Assembly (NCBI RefSeq): GCF_023898315.1
Contig: NC_064619.1
Span: 481,161,376-481,225,375 of the forward strand
Length of the DNA stretch: 64,000 nt
Direction: 5' to 3'
Source: Schistocerca nitens
Taxonomy: Eukaryota; Arthropoda; Insecta; Orthoptera; Acrididae
The notes beneath the pieces are model-generated. The model was not told where the DNA came from. It did no database searches and worked only from the letters and a program-made list of their open reading frames with translations. A program made the translations under genes and the position numbers. Shown piece by piece: positions 34,300 to 45,530 of the stretch. How positions within the stretch are numbered: the stretch's first letter is position 1; every line of letters starts with the position of its first letter.

Positions 34300-35825
34300 G
34301 TCTCTGTTACACAATTTATTAATGTGCAGTGCGAAAACGTTTCCAACGTAATTATGGTAGCACAATAGGAATAAACAGATCCTGTGGACAGATCTTTAAT
34401 TTGACTCAGCATATTGAGGATGGGTATGAGAGAGGCGAAATAACAGGTGTGACTTTCTTCGATCTCGCGGCGGCTTATGATACTGTTAACCACAAAAATC
34501 TGCTTAGAAAAGTATACTTAGCTACAAAGGATTACCGACTAACTCAGATTCTTCAGTGCATGCTGCAAAACAGGAGATACTTCGTCTCTCTCCAATACAC
34601 GAAGGGTCGATGGAGAAGGCAGAAAAATGGCCTTCCTCAGGGAAGTGTGCTGTCTCCGCTGTTATATAGTATCTACACAAATGACCAGCCAATTAACTCT
34701 TCAACTAAGGCATGCATAGACGCTGATGATACAGCACTCGCTGCCCAAGGTGAGACCTTTGAGGATATAGAGGTGAAACTGACAACAGCTCTTGAAAATT
34801 TGGCCAAGGATTACGATGAAAATCAACTGAAACCGAACCCCGGAAAGACCCAAGTCTGTGTATTCCATCGTAGAAATAGGAAAGCCAAAAGGAAACTGAA
34901 CACCACTTGAGGAGGAGAACAACTACACCACGGCCAAACTTCTAAATACCTTGGGCTGAAGATGGACCGTTCCGTCACATTAAAAGCTCAGTGTGAAGAA
35001 ACTAGCCTCAAATTAAAAGGGCGGAACAACTTACAGGACCCACATGGGGTGCTCAGCCAAAAGTGTTTAGAACATCTGCTTTGGCACTATGTTTCTCTGC
35101 CACAGAATACGCAGCACCCGTCTGGCAAAACTGTGCACATTCTAAACAGGTAGATACAGCCCTGAATGAGACAGGACGCATTGTTACAGACTCCTTACGA
35201 CCTACTCCTGTCAATAAGCTGTAACAAATTATGGGTATAGCACCGCCACGCATTCGAAGGCAAGCTGCAACAGAAGTGGAGAAAAAAAAACAAGAAATCG
35301 ACCCTTGACATCCTTTACTCGGACATGACCCACAAAAGCCAAGACCGAGGTCAAGAACAAGGTTCCTACAGGAAACTCAGGCAATTTGTTCATCTTCCAG
35401 AACTCGCAGAGAGGAGCTTCGGCGAGACTCCCTAGCCGAAGACAATCACATAATGGTCAAGGAGGAAATAGCAGAAGGTTCACACTTGTCATACGTGACC
35501 TGGAAGTTTTGAACAGATTGCGAGTTGGGGTGTCAAGGTGCAAAGCCAACCTCAGGAAGTAGGGCTTCAGTAATAACTAGGAAACTTGTCAATGTGGTGA
35601 CGTACAGGACGAAAAACATCTGCTAGACTGCAGGAACCTACCGGCTGCATGCACTATCTGTGATCTTGCTGCAGCCAGCGAAACTGCTGTGATAACCGCC
35701 GAATACTGGGCCCGTCAAAAAATATAATCATCTTGCTGCTCGACTCTGCGCCATAAATACTACTGTACATATTTAATTTTGCAAATTTGTTATGTGAATC
35801 AGCACTTAGAACTTTTTGTAATTAT
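34300..35825 (+). pseudogene. Jockey-type LINE, reverse transcriptase, 5'-truncated
   Basis: The frame 34329-34910 reads as a jockey-type polymerase: FFDLAAAYDTVNHKNLL (catalytic Asp block A), NGLPQGSVLSPLLYSIYTND (block B) and block C as CIDADDTAL, where the usual Tyr before Ala-Asp-Asp is Asp. LKPNPGKTQVCVFH follows. A TGA at 34908-34910 stops it, after which KYLGLKMDRSVTL continues, and near 35580 a Cys knuckle ETCQCGDVQDEKHLLDCRN closes the protein. The tail runs to about 35825. The changed active-site motif and the stops make it inactive. Related to 390-1447. Confidence 0.9.
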
Positions 35826-35837
35826 TTTATGTCCTGG

Positions 35838-35958
35838 GTCAAACGGCTCAGAGCACTATGGGAATTAACATCTATGCTCATGCCCGAGGCAGGATTCGAA
35901 CCTGCGACCTTAGCAGTCGCGCGGCTCCGGACTGAGCGCCTAGAACCGCTAGACCATC
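35838..35958 (-). mobile_element. tRNA-derived SINE, family 1, internally deleted
   Basis: Only about 120 bp: the tail end (cggctcagagcactatggga) joins directly to the head (catgcccgaggcaggattcg then gaaccgctagacca), the middle being absent. It lies at the junction between the jockey-type LINE and the mariner. No target duplication found. Confidence 0.88.
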
Positions 35959-36850
35959 ACATTATTCGTGCCTACCGCCGTGTGACTGTGGAAATGGCAG
36001 CTGATAAGGTTGAAGTTAGTACTGCTACAGTTCAAAACATTATCTGTAACACGCTGAAGTGCCGCAAAACACGCGCAAGATGTGTCCCAATGGAGTTGAC
36101 GAGGCTACACAAGGAAACAGGGTTGATATTGTGCACAGAGTTAAAGCGACGTTATGAAAGAGAATGTGAGCACTTCTTCAACAAAATTTTAACTTTTGAT
36201 TAAACTTGGGTTCACAATTATCATCCAGAATCAAAAAGACAAAGCATAGAGTGGAAGAACATCGACTCACCCGTCAAGAAAAGATACAAATCGAAGCGTC
36301 AGCAGGAAAAGTCATGTTGACGGTGTTTTGGGATGTTGAAGGTCTAGTTTTTTGTGATTATCTCGAAGAGCAGCGTAGAATGAACAGCCAATATTACTCG
36401 TATGTGCTTTTAAACAATGTGAAACCAGCCATGAGAGAGAGACGTCATGGATCTGAGAGGAGAGGTGTGATTCTCCAGCGAGATCACGCAAGTCCTCATA
36501 TAGCTCATCTAACCTGTGAAACCATCGACAAAATGGGCTAGGAATTACTGCCTCATCCCCCTTACAGTCCTGATTTAGCACTTAGTGATTTCCATTTGTT
36601 TGGTGCACTCAAGGAGGCGTTACGTGTGAAGACGTTCCAGGATAACGATGAAGTGAAAAATTAAATGGGAAATTTGTTCAAACATCAAGATAAAGAGTTC
36701 TTTGCAGCCGGAGTAGAAAAGCTTGTAGCCCGTTGGAATAAGTGCATAAATGTTCAAGAGGATTATGTTTAAATGTAGAAAAATATTGTTTTGTAAAAAT
36801 AAGTGGTTTTTCTTCAGACCACTTTGACTTTAATTATTCAATGGCCCTCG
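35959..36850 (+). mobile_element. Mariner transposon, 5'-truncated, inactive
   Basis: Read in pieces: VSTATVQNIICNTLKCRKT (second helix-turn-helix) near 36015; ILTFD stop TWVHNYHPESKRQ near 36190, where the Glu after the first catalytic Asp has become TAA; VLTVFWDVEGLVFCDYL near 36320 in a shifted frame; VILQRDHASPH near 36470; and an in-frame TAG at 36539-36541 before LLPHPPYSPDLALSDFHLF. The last two Asp are 34 residues apart, the DD34D signature of mariners. The frame ends at 36772. Terminal repeats not identified; the left part is missing next to a SINE. Confidence 0.9.
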
Positions 36851-37739
36851 ACTATTCCCATACAAAGGAGGCATTTTTCGTTGAAAGCCAGTGGCTCGGT
36901 GCCGGCGGATAAATAAGATATTGCAATGCCTGTGTCATTCGCAACTGCGATGCAAAGTTCCTTGGAACAAGCACGCATCCATGTCCGAAGATACACGAAC
37001 TGTGGCGACTACAGCCGTTATGAAATACATGAAATATACTCGCATTATATTCTCGGCAACAAATAGGTTCAATGGCTGTCTGGAACACCAAGATGTATTC
37101 ACATAAAATATTCGTTTCTTTATTGAATCTTTACAGAGAATTACAACCAGGTAGCCACGATCACTAATTCGGAACAGCATTAAGACCTAAATAGTAACAA
37201 AGTAACGGACTGTTGGTAATTCATTCGGCTACACAGCTAGCGGCAATATAAATAATCGAAGTAGTTCCATGGCACAGACAGCGATAGACGGGACATGTCA
37301 TTTACTTGCGTAGCACTAAGCCCACGTCATCCCACCATCTGAGAGCATTTCATAAACCACGAAATATTCAGCGCAATTTGAGGGAAACATTTACTTCTAC
37401 ATCTGCGCTTAAGTTACATTATGTAGTGTGGCAGACGTTGCTTATGGTACATACATAACTTTCTAGTTGTGATCACTTCGAGAGGCTTCTCTAAGAGAAA
37501 ATAATATGACACCCGGCTCGTCTTCGAAGTACATACTTTAAATTTGAACAGTGAACCTCTTCTCGATGTACAACACCCCTCTTGTAGCACCTGCCAGTGG
37601 AGTTTGCTGGGTATTTCGGTAACGCTGCCGCTTACCAACGACCCCTTGATGAAACGCGTCGCTCTTCATCGCATGATCTGTACTTCTTCTAATAATCCTA
37701 CCTGATAATGATCCGACTCCTCTGCTTCTCTGCGACAAT
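36851..37739. other. No gene seen
   Basis: Overlapping frames of up to 81 codons on both strands (36852-37180), none recognised. Confidence 0.45.
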
Positions 37740-37754
37740 TTTTAGTTGGTCTTG

Positions 37755-37950
37755 GCCGGCCAGAGTGGCCGAGCGGTTCTAGGCGCTCTAGTCTGGAACT
37801 GCGCGACCGCTACGGTCGCAGGTTCGAATCCTGCCTAGGGCATGGTTGTGTGTGATGTCTTTACGTTAGTTAGGCTTAAGTAGTTTTAAGTTCTAGGGGA
37901 CTGATGACCTCAGCAGTTAAGTCCCATAGTGCTCAGAGCCATTTGAACCA
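37755..37950 (+). mobile_element. tRNA-derived SINE, family 1
   Basis: Full-length copy with head gccagagtggccgagcggtt, B box ggttcgaatcct and tail gtgctcagagccatttgaac. Perfect 15 bp duplication ttttagttggtcttg at 37740-37754 and 37951-37965, the longest in the window. Confidence 0.98.
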
Positions 37951-37965
37951 TTTTAGTTGGTCTTG

Positions 37966-39384
37966 CCTCTTTAGTCTATATAGGATAGCTATTCTGAGGT
38001 ATTTTCCGATGTTCTTGTATCCAATGTTTTACCGCCAAACTCTTCACATATGCTCGTGCAGTACGTTACATTTTATTAAGTGCAGTGTCAACTAGGTCAA
38101 TCGTGAACTGTCTGCATTTCGATACGGTTGTCTGATGTTGCAACCTTCCCGTAGACAACAGCATCGTCTTAGAACCCCCCCGTGGAACTTACTACGTTAT
38201 CCGCTACGTCACTTACATACAAAATAATACATTTATTAATTGCCCCGTGCAACTCTACTGTGCTACGTGTATCGATTTTTCCCCTTGAGTTACACCTCTC
38301 ATTTCTGTTTGCTAGAATGTCCTGAAACCAGCCGTTTTGTCTGCTACTCAGTAAGCTTGTACCAGTGTCGGTTCGCGCAGATTTTTCTGGGAGTTCACTG
38401 GATGATGGTCTACAAAGTTTCAAATGGCTAACATTCATGTTTTAATAACAATAAAAAATAACTACTCTACGGAATTACACTTACCTTACGATGGATGTTT
38501 GCACGAATAATCCGTTCTCCGATCATTAAGAGCAGAGATTCTGTCAATGAAGCATTCATTAAATTCATTGAATTCCATAATGCTGCTTACAATCTCCTTC
38601 TCGATTGCTGCTACTGCTGTTAACAGTTTCTGACTCATAGCACGTCGCAGAAAACCTTCAGGATAGAGAAAGATTGGTCCGCGTCAGACGATGTATGGTA
38701 ACAGTCACTTTCAGGAGTTTCGTTGTTTGACAACAATGTTTCTGCAGATTATTTTCGAATAGGAATTGCAGAAATTTCTAAACTCATTCCTCGTGTTTAA
38801 TATCTGAACTTCTGTTCACAGTTTATTTCCTTCAAGGATGGGACTTATTTTGCAAGTCGCCTGTAGTAATGTTTGTAGAAAGTGACCTGCCTACAACACC
38901 CACTTTTCGGAATTAAATACATTTGCAGCTATGAGATATCCGGCAAATTTAAGCTTTCATCAACTTTTATTTCACACTTATTTTGTATGAACCGTTTATT
39001 AATTTATTTTCCTGTCCCTATCTCTGCACAAGATGCTGCAGCTCTCTACACGTGGAAATCATGTCAGATACGTTAGCTCGAATATATTTTTGCAGTGGTC
39101 TACCCCCTGTTGTACACGAAGTGGGTCAACTACTCGTTTTTGTAATTGGCTGCACAATGCAGCAATGTTGGCACAGTGTGGTTGTAAATACAAACAACTA
39201 AAATTGAAGTGCCGTGTGCCTTCATTTCAGACGGTCCACTGTTGCTTAAATAATTGTAGTAGTTTGTCGAGATGAAATCTCAGTTTTCTCCAGGCATTCT
39301 ACAAGTCACTATTTTCATACACAACTTGCACAGTTCTTGATTTAAAATTACACCTTGAATAGGAAACATGGCAGACTATCCTCC
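37966..39384. other. No gene recognised
   Basis: Frames up to 89 codons, unrecognised. The right part (39000-39384) could hold the unreadable C-terminal end of the hAT-like relic that follows on the minus strand. Confidence 0.4.
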
Positions 39385-40040
39385 TCAGTATATCAATTGC
39401 ACATTGTAAAGAACATGAGTAAAACTAAGAATCTCACTAAGGTCAACGCAATATCTTCTGACGTCCCTATTCCGACTCTCTGCGTAGGTTAAAATCAGAT
39501 CCTGCATTTGGGCATAAAAATGAACTACATAGGCCTGTTCAAAATGTTCATTCAGAACAGTCTGTGCACCTGAAAGACCACCACTCATGACACCTGTACA
39601 ATTGTAGCTCTGAGAAATAACTATATTTCGATTTCTCTAAGCGATTATCCTAAAGCTTTTGGGCCCTGTTCTCGGGGCGACAGATTTCCCCTTAGAGGAA
39701 ACATATCTGACTATTACGATAAATAGTGAAATTGTTGAAATGTTATTGTCTTATCTGCGCTAACTGGTACAGAATCAGTGAAAGCAATTTTCTTTTCTAC
39801 TCTGTCATAGTAAGCCTGCATCATATATGAAAGAATAAAATTTTGAATATCTTTGCATGTGCTTTTGAAAACAGCAACCTTCCAAAGATGATCGTTAAAT
39901 ACAGTATCAGATCCAGCAATGAAACCTAAATTAAATCTAGAAGATGTTGGGAAATTCCTGGATTTGTTGAGTTGCTGCACCCATAATTTCCACGAAGTGC
40001 AAGCTCAGACTTCAACAGATGACTCAGTTTTAGAGAGTGT
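39385..40040 (-). pseudogene. hAT-type transposase relic (ZMYM1-like)
   Basis: Minus-strand order: LALRGN near 40000, STCKDIQNFILSYMMQAYYD and VSADKTITFQQF near 39800 (matching 'YTSPDIQNEII...IVDETTDxxxxEQ'), then QSYNCTGVMSGGLSGAQTVL near 39610 (matching 'GQGYDGAANMSGxxxGVQ') and AYVVHFYAQMQDLILTYAES (matching 'YVHCxAHxLNLxL'). The first catalytic Asp block reads VSADKT instead of VDET. Frames shift between blocks. These are the conserved landmarks of hAT-derived ZMYM1/ZNF862-like transposases; this is a decayed transposon copy, not a host gene. Confidence 0.7.
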
Positions 40041-43000
40041 GTAACGATATTGGCGAATCTGATCATTGGGTCTAGAACCTGTGTATCGGGAGAATTACTC
40101 ATGCGTGCTCAGTGACAGATGGTATGGAAGCGGGTTCAGTCGAGGACGTAGTTCTAATTTTCATCCAACAGAGAACAGTAGTCCACAGAGACATTCAATA
40201 AATAGGTCAAGAGCATGTTTCTGCGAATTGTTCTGGTTATTTCTAGAAGGATTGTTAGTTTATGTATCTCTGTACAATTTTGTAAATGCTTTCAGCAGTG
40301 TGAATGATGTGTGAATGTGGTCTAAAGTAAATATGTAGGTCATTGTTCTACTGATGAACGTTGTACGATGGCGAATTTTGCAACATAATATGTCAATTAA
40401 GTTTATGGTGAAAGGAAAGCCAATTCGAGTGCAAATGAAAATAGTTAATAACGCAAAGTATAAACAAAATATCAGATTGCTAAATATTTATTTCATGAAA
40501 AGTACAGTTCGAAAGCATGTCATTTGTTGATTGGTTGGTTATGAAAAGCACGGACTAACAAGTGAGAATAATGTTTTTCTATTGGCCTTAAAGAAAATTG
40601 ACCAATCAGGACGGAGTATTCTTCTCGCGTCTTTTCTCTTGGAGATAGAGAAAGCGTACAGCAATCTAGAGTAGTCGGAACCCAACCTTTCAATAGTACG
40701 GTCGTGTGGAGAATGAGCTCCGAAGGAAGTTATAATTTGTCGGTTTTCTTTGTGCTACATGCTTCAAAATTGCTTTAAAGCGAAGGCAATTTGTTTTTTA
40801 GAAAGTACGCATTTTTAAGCAATTTTGTATATGAGAAAAGACAGCAATTCCGCGTGGTATATTGAGCAGATCGGTGACTGAAAACTTGAGTTCATTAGAC
40901 ACCGAAAACTTAATATCATGGCTAGCATATTCATTTAAGATCAATCCGTGCTTAGTAGCTGTTCAGATTTCGGGAAATACGTTACCATAAAATTGCTAAC
41001 GTGCATGAAAGCGTTTGCGCATAATCTGTTGAGATTATCACGGGCTTGGACGTGAAAGTTTAAAATATCAAGGTTATGAATATAGCAAAGTTTTTCCAGT
41101 ACTTACACCTTTCACTCAAAATTAAGACCTTTTCCCGACTTTTGGAATAGTTACGTTGTATGCAGCCTGGTGCGAGTTGCAGTACGGTAGGTTTCTGCTC
41201 GGCTGCAGCGAGTTCACTGGTAGCTGCAGATAAAGGACGGAAGGAGCCGCGCCGCCGCAGTGTCTTCCCATTGGATGCCTACAATCTCTATCCAGTTGTT
41301 GTGTAAAACCCCTTTCCCTAAAAACTGAGATCTGGCCAAATCCGTTTTTTTTTTTTTGGTCATCTATGATAAATGACTGAAATCATCAACGCCTTCGTAG
41401 CATCCGAATCGTTTTACACCCACCATTTTATTTTGCAAACAACAGACACGAAAAACAATAAAATTGGTTTGTGATTCCACAACCAGATACTCAATTTACT
41501 TTCTCGTAACTGTCCGGTCTGAAAATCCTTACTATTTCATTATTTTTATAGTTAGTTTTCTTGCCTACCTTGATTTTCGTCTTCAGTCTCCGTAAGTCGT
41601 AGATACAGAACTTATATTCAAGAGACTGGAAAAACAATTCTGTACCCAAAATCTCTACACTTGAAAAGTACAAATATGGATATATTATTGTAGACACTGC
41701 ACGTCTGAGAAGTGGCATCTTCAAACTTACAACTGCACATCGAATCTTCCCTCGTGACACACAGTAAAATCTGGACACTGTACTGACATATTAACTGCAG
41801 CAAACAGAGAAATTTCCTATCAGTCGTAGCTGACTTGAATCCTGTTGTTATTTCAGTTTCAGAACTATCATTTCCCACCGTGATTAGTGACAAAACAGAT
41901 ATCATGAGTTACAGAACACTGCAGACATGAATCAGATTCAAAATCTGCTATTTATGTGTCATATTGGTGGAACGACTGGGTCGGAAGAGGAACCATTCTT
42001 CGGCGAGGTTCAACGGTTGTATTGTCCTGGTGCATACACGGCGGAGCGTTGCTCCAGTGCTGAGGACAGGAGACACCTGCTGCCCTCGCTCCCTTCTCCG
42101 CCCCTGGCAGACCAACTCAGTTGCTGGAATGTGGTCTTCGGTGGTGCAGAATCGGATTTTGCGCATGCGCCGAACCGAGCACATTAGAGCTGTCCACTAG
42201 TTTCAAGCAAGACTGCGGACGTTGTCGAAGAGGTTCCTTATATAACTAAGTATTTATTTGTCTTAGAGGCAGGCGAATGGATTAATTTAAATTTAAAATT
42301 TTTACCCACTGAAAAAGTCAGGTGAATATCTCTGTGGGATCCACTGTTCCGCTCGCCACACGACCAACCGTTGCTCGTAATTTTTTCTCTAAACGAGAGT
42401 GCGACAGTGCGAAGTCAACGAAAACAGCATTAACCTGGGTCTAGTTCTCTTCTGCTCTAGATCTTTTTAACCATGAAATTGAAGTGAATGTCGCTGGATG
42501 TCTGTTTGTGGAATTCATAATGATTTTTGTTGAACATCTTCCTCGATCGTAATGCGTGATCATAAAACATGTTCCACATTTCTAGAACCTAACGGAGTCA
42601 GTGATATGGGCCCATAACTATGTGTGTTTTGTTGAAAACGCGGGTGACCTGACCTTTTTTCCAGCCGCTTAGTGCCTTTCGTTGCGCCACCTGCCTACGA
42701 GAAGGAGCTGTTAAAAGAGGAGCTATGACCAGTGCTTCTTTCTTCGGCTGAGTGTATTCCTGTGTGTGATTTCTGTTCTAGAAGTACTAGAAATCTGCAT
42801 ACAGTAAAGTTATCCCGTGGCTCATCAAATGTAAGTTCTCATCGATCTTCACGATGGTAAGGAACTGGTGCCATTGAAAATTTGCATTTATGTTACACTG
42901 GAAAAGATAATTTTGGATACTGCTTCTTGAAGTATTCACTTGTTAGTAAGTTGGCGACACCAGGAATCGTTGCATAAACAGCAGCATTTTGCACTAAAGC

Positions 43001-43440
43001 AACGAAATTCAGATCTTAGCGCTGTGTGATGAATAGAGAAACTAGATTATCCGCATAGCGTCTTCCGACAACATGAACCCAAAGCGAAAACTATGGGACC
43101 GACAAAACTGCATGAGTCTCGGCGGGACACGTATTCCTCATCAGATGCCTCCCGTATTACAAGCATGGAGATGTCTACCGCAACAAGATGAAACGGAAAA
43201 GTGTATCAACTGCAGAGACTGGTGGTTATTTCAGCAGACAACATTCTGTCTGCACGAGACAGTCATCCCCAGTGACTGAAGTGCTTAGTTGCAATATTAT
43301 GGCGTTAATTTAACAAGTAAAATAAACTGACTTGGGAAAGAGAGAATGCAAGTGATATGACAAAATAGTAATTGGCTCAAACTGAAACTTCGATATCGCG
43401 TGTCGAGCTTGAGCTGTAAAGTATTGGTGTTGCGGCGGGT
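40041..43440. other. No gene recognised; two GC-rich patches
   Basis: Mostly AT-rich. Two patches richer in G, C and CpG lie at 41165-41280 and 41990-42190. They could be promoter-proximal, an exon or an LTR, but no frame or boundary supports any of these. Overlapping frames of 78-95 codons near 41500-42200 are on both strands and unrecognised. Confidence 0.4.
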
Positions 43441-43762
43441 GACGTCATACGTGTGCGGAACATTGATTTGTTTTCCTTAGGGGCGCTTGTATTGTCACCT
43501 TATGCTGCGTTTGTAGTTTATATTGGATATATACTAGGGTGTCCCAAAATAATGTATACATAGCGTTGCAAATTTTGATGGAGTGGGCATGTTACTGAAT
43601 CCATAAATTGAGTTACTTAAGAAAAAGAAGAGTATGCGCTGTACTCCGCTTACACTCCTAATGAACAAGAGTTTAATCGTTATGTTTGGTTGTCTTGGTA
43701 ACGTGAGTACACAGTGATTACAAAATATGTGACCTTCTACACATATTTGTTTCAAAGGTGAG

Positions 43763-44188
43763 CCGGTAATGTCCAAGGATTATTACCTCTCGTAGTCGCG
43801 GGGTCCAAACGATACGAATCGAATGTGCGATCCTAAAGCGATCACGCGACTCTGGTGGCGGGCGTTATGAGTATATTTACGGTGGTCACTACAGCAACGA
43901 CAAAAGCAGAGCGTTACAAAAATACTTTTAAATACAAAGGAGACGACTTACCTTACTCGTTGTCGGTATTGTCATCATGTGAATTACCTTGATATGTGTA
44001 CGCTATTAATTCGCGCAGGTGTGTAACTTACAGCAACTAAGGGAATGACGGAAAACAGATAAAAATAACAATCACAAATAATTGATCATAACGCCCACCA
44101 ACAGAGTTGCGTGATCGATTTATGATCGCACATTCAAAATGTATCGTTTAGACGCCGAGACTTCAAGAGGATTTCTTGGAAATTACCA
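43763..44188. mobile_element. Short non-autonomous Merlin-like element
   Basis: Left end ccggtaatgtccaaggatta, right end atttcttggaaattacca (its inverse). Subterminal sequences resemble those of the neighbouring transposase-bearing element but face the opposite way. No coding capacity. Confidence 0.55.
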
Positions 44189-44286
44189 TCTATCGAAGCC
44201 GCAGGCTCCAAACGATAGATATCGAACGTGCGATTCTAAATCGATCAAGCGACTGTGGTGCCGGGCGTTATGATAAATTATTTGTG
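44073..44286. repeat. Inverted repeat with ~80 bp arms
   Basis: Left arm 44073-44153 starts cacaaataattgatcataac; right arm 44208-44286 ends gttatgataaattatttgtg. Arms match over atcgcac-attc/gaa-cgtgcgat and the cgtttagac/tccaaacg inner ends; spacer about 54 bp. Formed by adjoining ends of two Merlin-like elements. Confidence 0.85.
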
Positions 44287-44676
44287 AGTTTCTAGGAAAA
44301 CCCAAACGATCTAAGTTGATAGTGAGTGGGATGTATGGCATTGTAGACGTTTCTTCAGCAGACTGTCTCAGGTGGAAGAATCTAACTCCATGCTTTGTAG
44401 AAAATTGTTTGAATTTGTCGAAATATGGACAAATATCAGACGACAAAAGAAGGGACTGAGTAGACTGTGGTGGGGCGAAGTCTATAAAAGTTCTTAAGAA
44501 GAGTTCTAACAGTTTTTCCTGGCGGAAACTGTAGTAAACGAACGACTAACAGGAAGAGTATATAGTTTGACTATTCCAAATTATCAATCCAGACCAGCAT
44601 AATTCTTGTAGCTTGCTGGACTAGGGACTACACCCTGCAAGCAACAGTACCGGAAACTGACTTACCTACTAATACC

Positions 44677-45252
44677 GTGTTGCGATTATTTCGGGTTTTG
44701 CAGAGAAGTGTGTTATGTAATAGTAACGAACAACCGTGTACGATCGGTGGACCAAATAAAGTTGTTGAAGTAGACGAGTCGCACATAGCAAGGGGGAAAA
44801 ACGAGAGAGGACGACCTATAAAGAATGAAGTCAAATATATTTTGGTATTCGGTGGTACAGAACGAGAGTCCCGAAAGTGCTTGGAGGTAAAAGTGTTGCC
44901 CAGAGACAAGGTACCTTTAGTCAGTTTAAGAAAGAACTTTATACTACCCGATAGCAAAGTGATTACAGACGGCTTTAAGTCCTACAAGACACTGAAAGCA
45001 GAAGGATTCAACCACGAGTTGGTCAACCACTCTGTAGAGTTCGTGTCTTCCGATGTCGCCAGTGTGCACACGCAGAACATCGAGCGGCTGTGGAAATCAG
45101 TGAAATCTTCCATTAAAATAGAAGGACGTCCAGGAGGAAGAGACGAACTCAACATCTTTCAGTATCTGTATTTCCATAACTTGCGGTTGAAAGGCAAACT
45201 TGACGTATGTCACACTATAGACAAATTATTGTGTGATACTGGCAGAGTCTAG
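44677..45252 (+). CDS. Merlin (IS1016-like) transposase, N-terminally incomplete
   Basis: An undamaged 191-codon frame, open back to about 44612. Contains IGGPNKVVEVDESHI (first catalytic Asp, residue 33 counting from 44677), VITDGFKSY (Asp 98) and SVHTQNIERLW (Glu 136), the DDE triad and the diagnostic H-T-Q-x-I-E-x-L-W of the IS1595/ISXO2/IS1016 transposases to which eukaryotic Merlin belongs. FQYLYFHNLR closes the domain. The usual N-terminal zinc ribbon is not readable and the frame starts at GTG, so the true start lies upstream or is lost. It would cut and join the element's inverted repeats; whether active is unknown. Confidence 0.85.
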   Translation: MLRLFRVLQRSVLCNSNEQPCTIGGPNKVVEVDESHIARGKNERGRPIKNEVKYILVFGGTERESRKCLEVKVLPRDKVPLVSLRKNFILPDSKVITDGFKSYKTLKAEGFNHELVNHSVEFVSSDVASVHTQNIERLWKSVKSSIKIEGRPGGRDELNIFQYLYFHNLRLKGKLDVCHTIDKLLCDTGRV

Positions 45253-45530
45253 CCATGTTACGAAAAAAGAAATACTTCCCGTAGCATACTCATCAAATGG
45301 ACTTTCTCATGACGACAAGGTCGACGACGAGTGAGGTAAGTTGTTGCCTTTGTAATTACAAGTATTTTAGTAACGCTCTTCTTTTGTCGTTGCAGTGGCA
45401 ACCATTATAAAGATGCTCATAACGCCCGCCACCACAGTCGCGTGACCGATTTACAATCGCACGTTCGATATCTATCGTTTGGAGCTGGAGCCCCCGGCTT
45501 CGATAGGCAAACATTCTTGGAAATTACCGG

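Larger units (their letters stand above)
43763..45530 (+). mobile_element. Merlin-type DNA transposon complex with long inverted repeats
   Basis: Outer ends are inverted repeats about 220 bp long: 43763-43980 (starting ccggtaatgtccaagg) against 45306-45530 (ending ccttggaaattaccgg-like, ttggaaattaccgg). They share cgatcacgcgactctggtgg-type and gcgggcgttatgag sequence and continue inward to gacgactta. Within lie an IS1016/Merlin-type transposase (44677-45252) and, at 44073-44286, a second inverted repeat. The most economical reading is two elements tail to tail: a 426 bp one at 43763-44188 and a longer one at 44189-45530. The expected 8-9 bp flanking duplication was not found. Confidence 0.7.

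Noticed and set aside
35787..36203. 138-codon ORF as a single gene
   Set aside because: It fuses LINE tail, deleted SINE and mariner sequence; only the mariner part is meaningful.
43534..43776. Another transposon end at agggtgtcccaaaataatgt (43537)
   Set aside because: It looks like the start of a known type of insect DNA element, but no partner end or coding similarity could be found.
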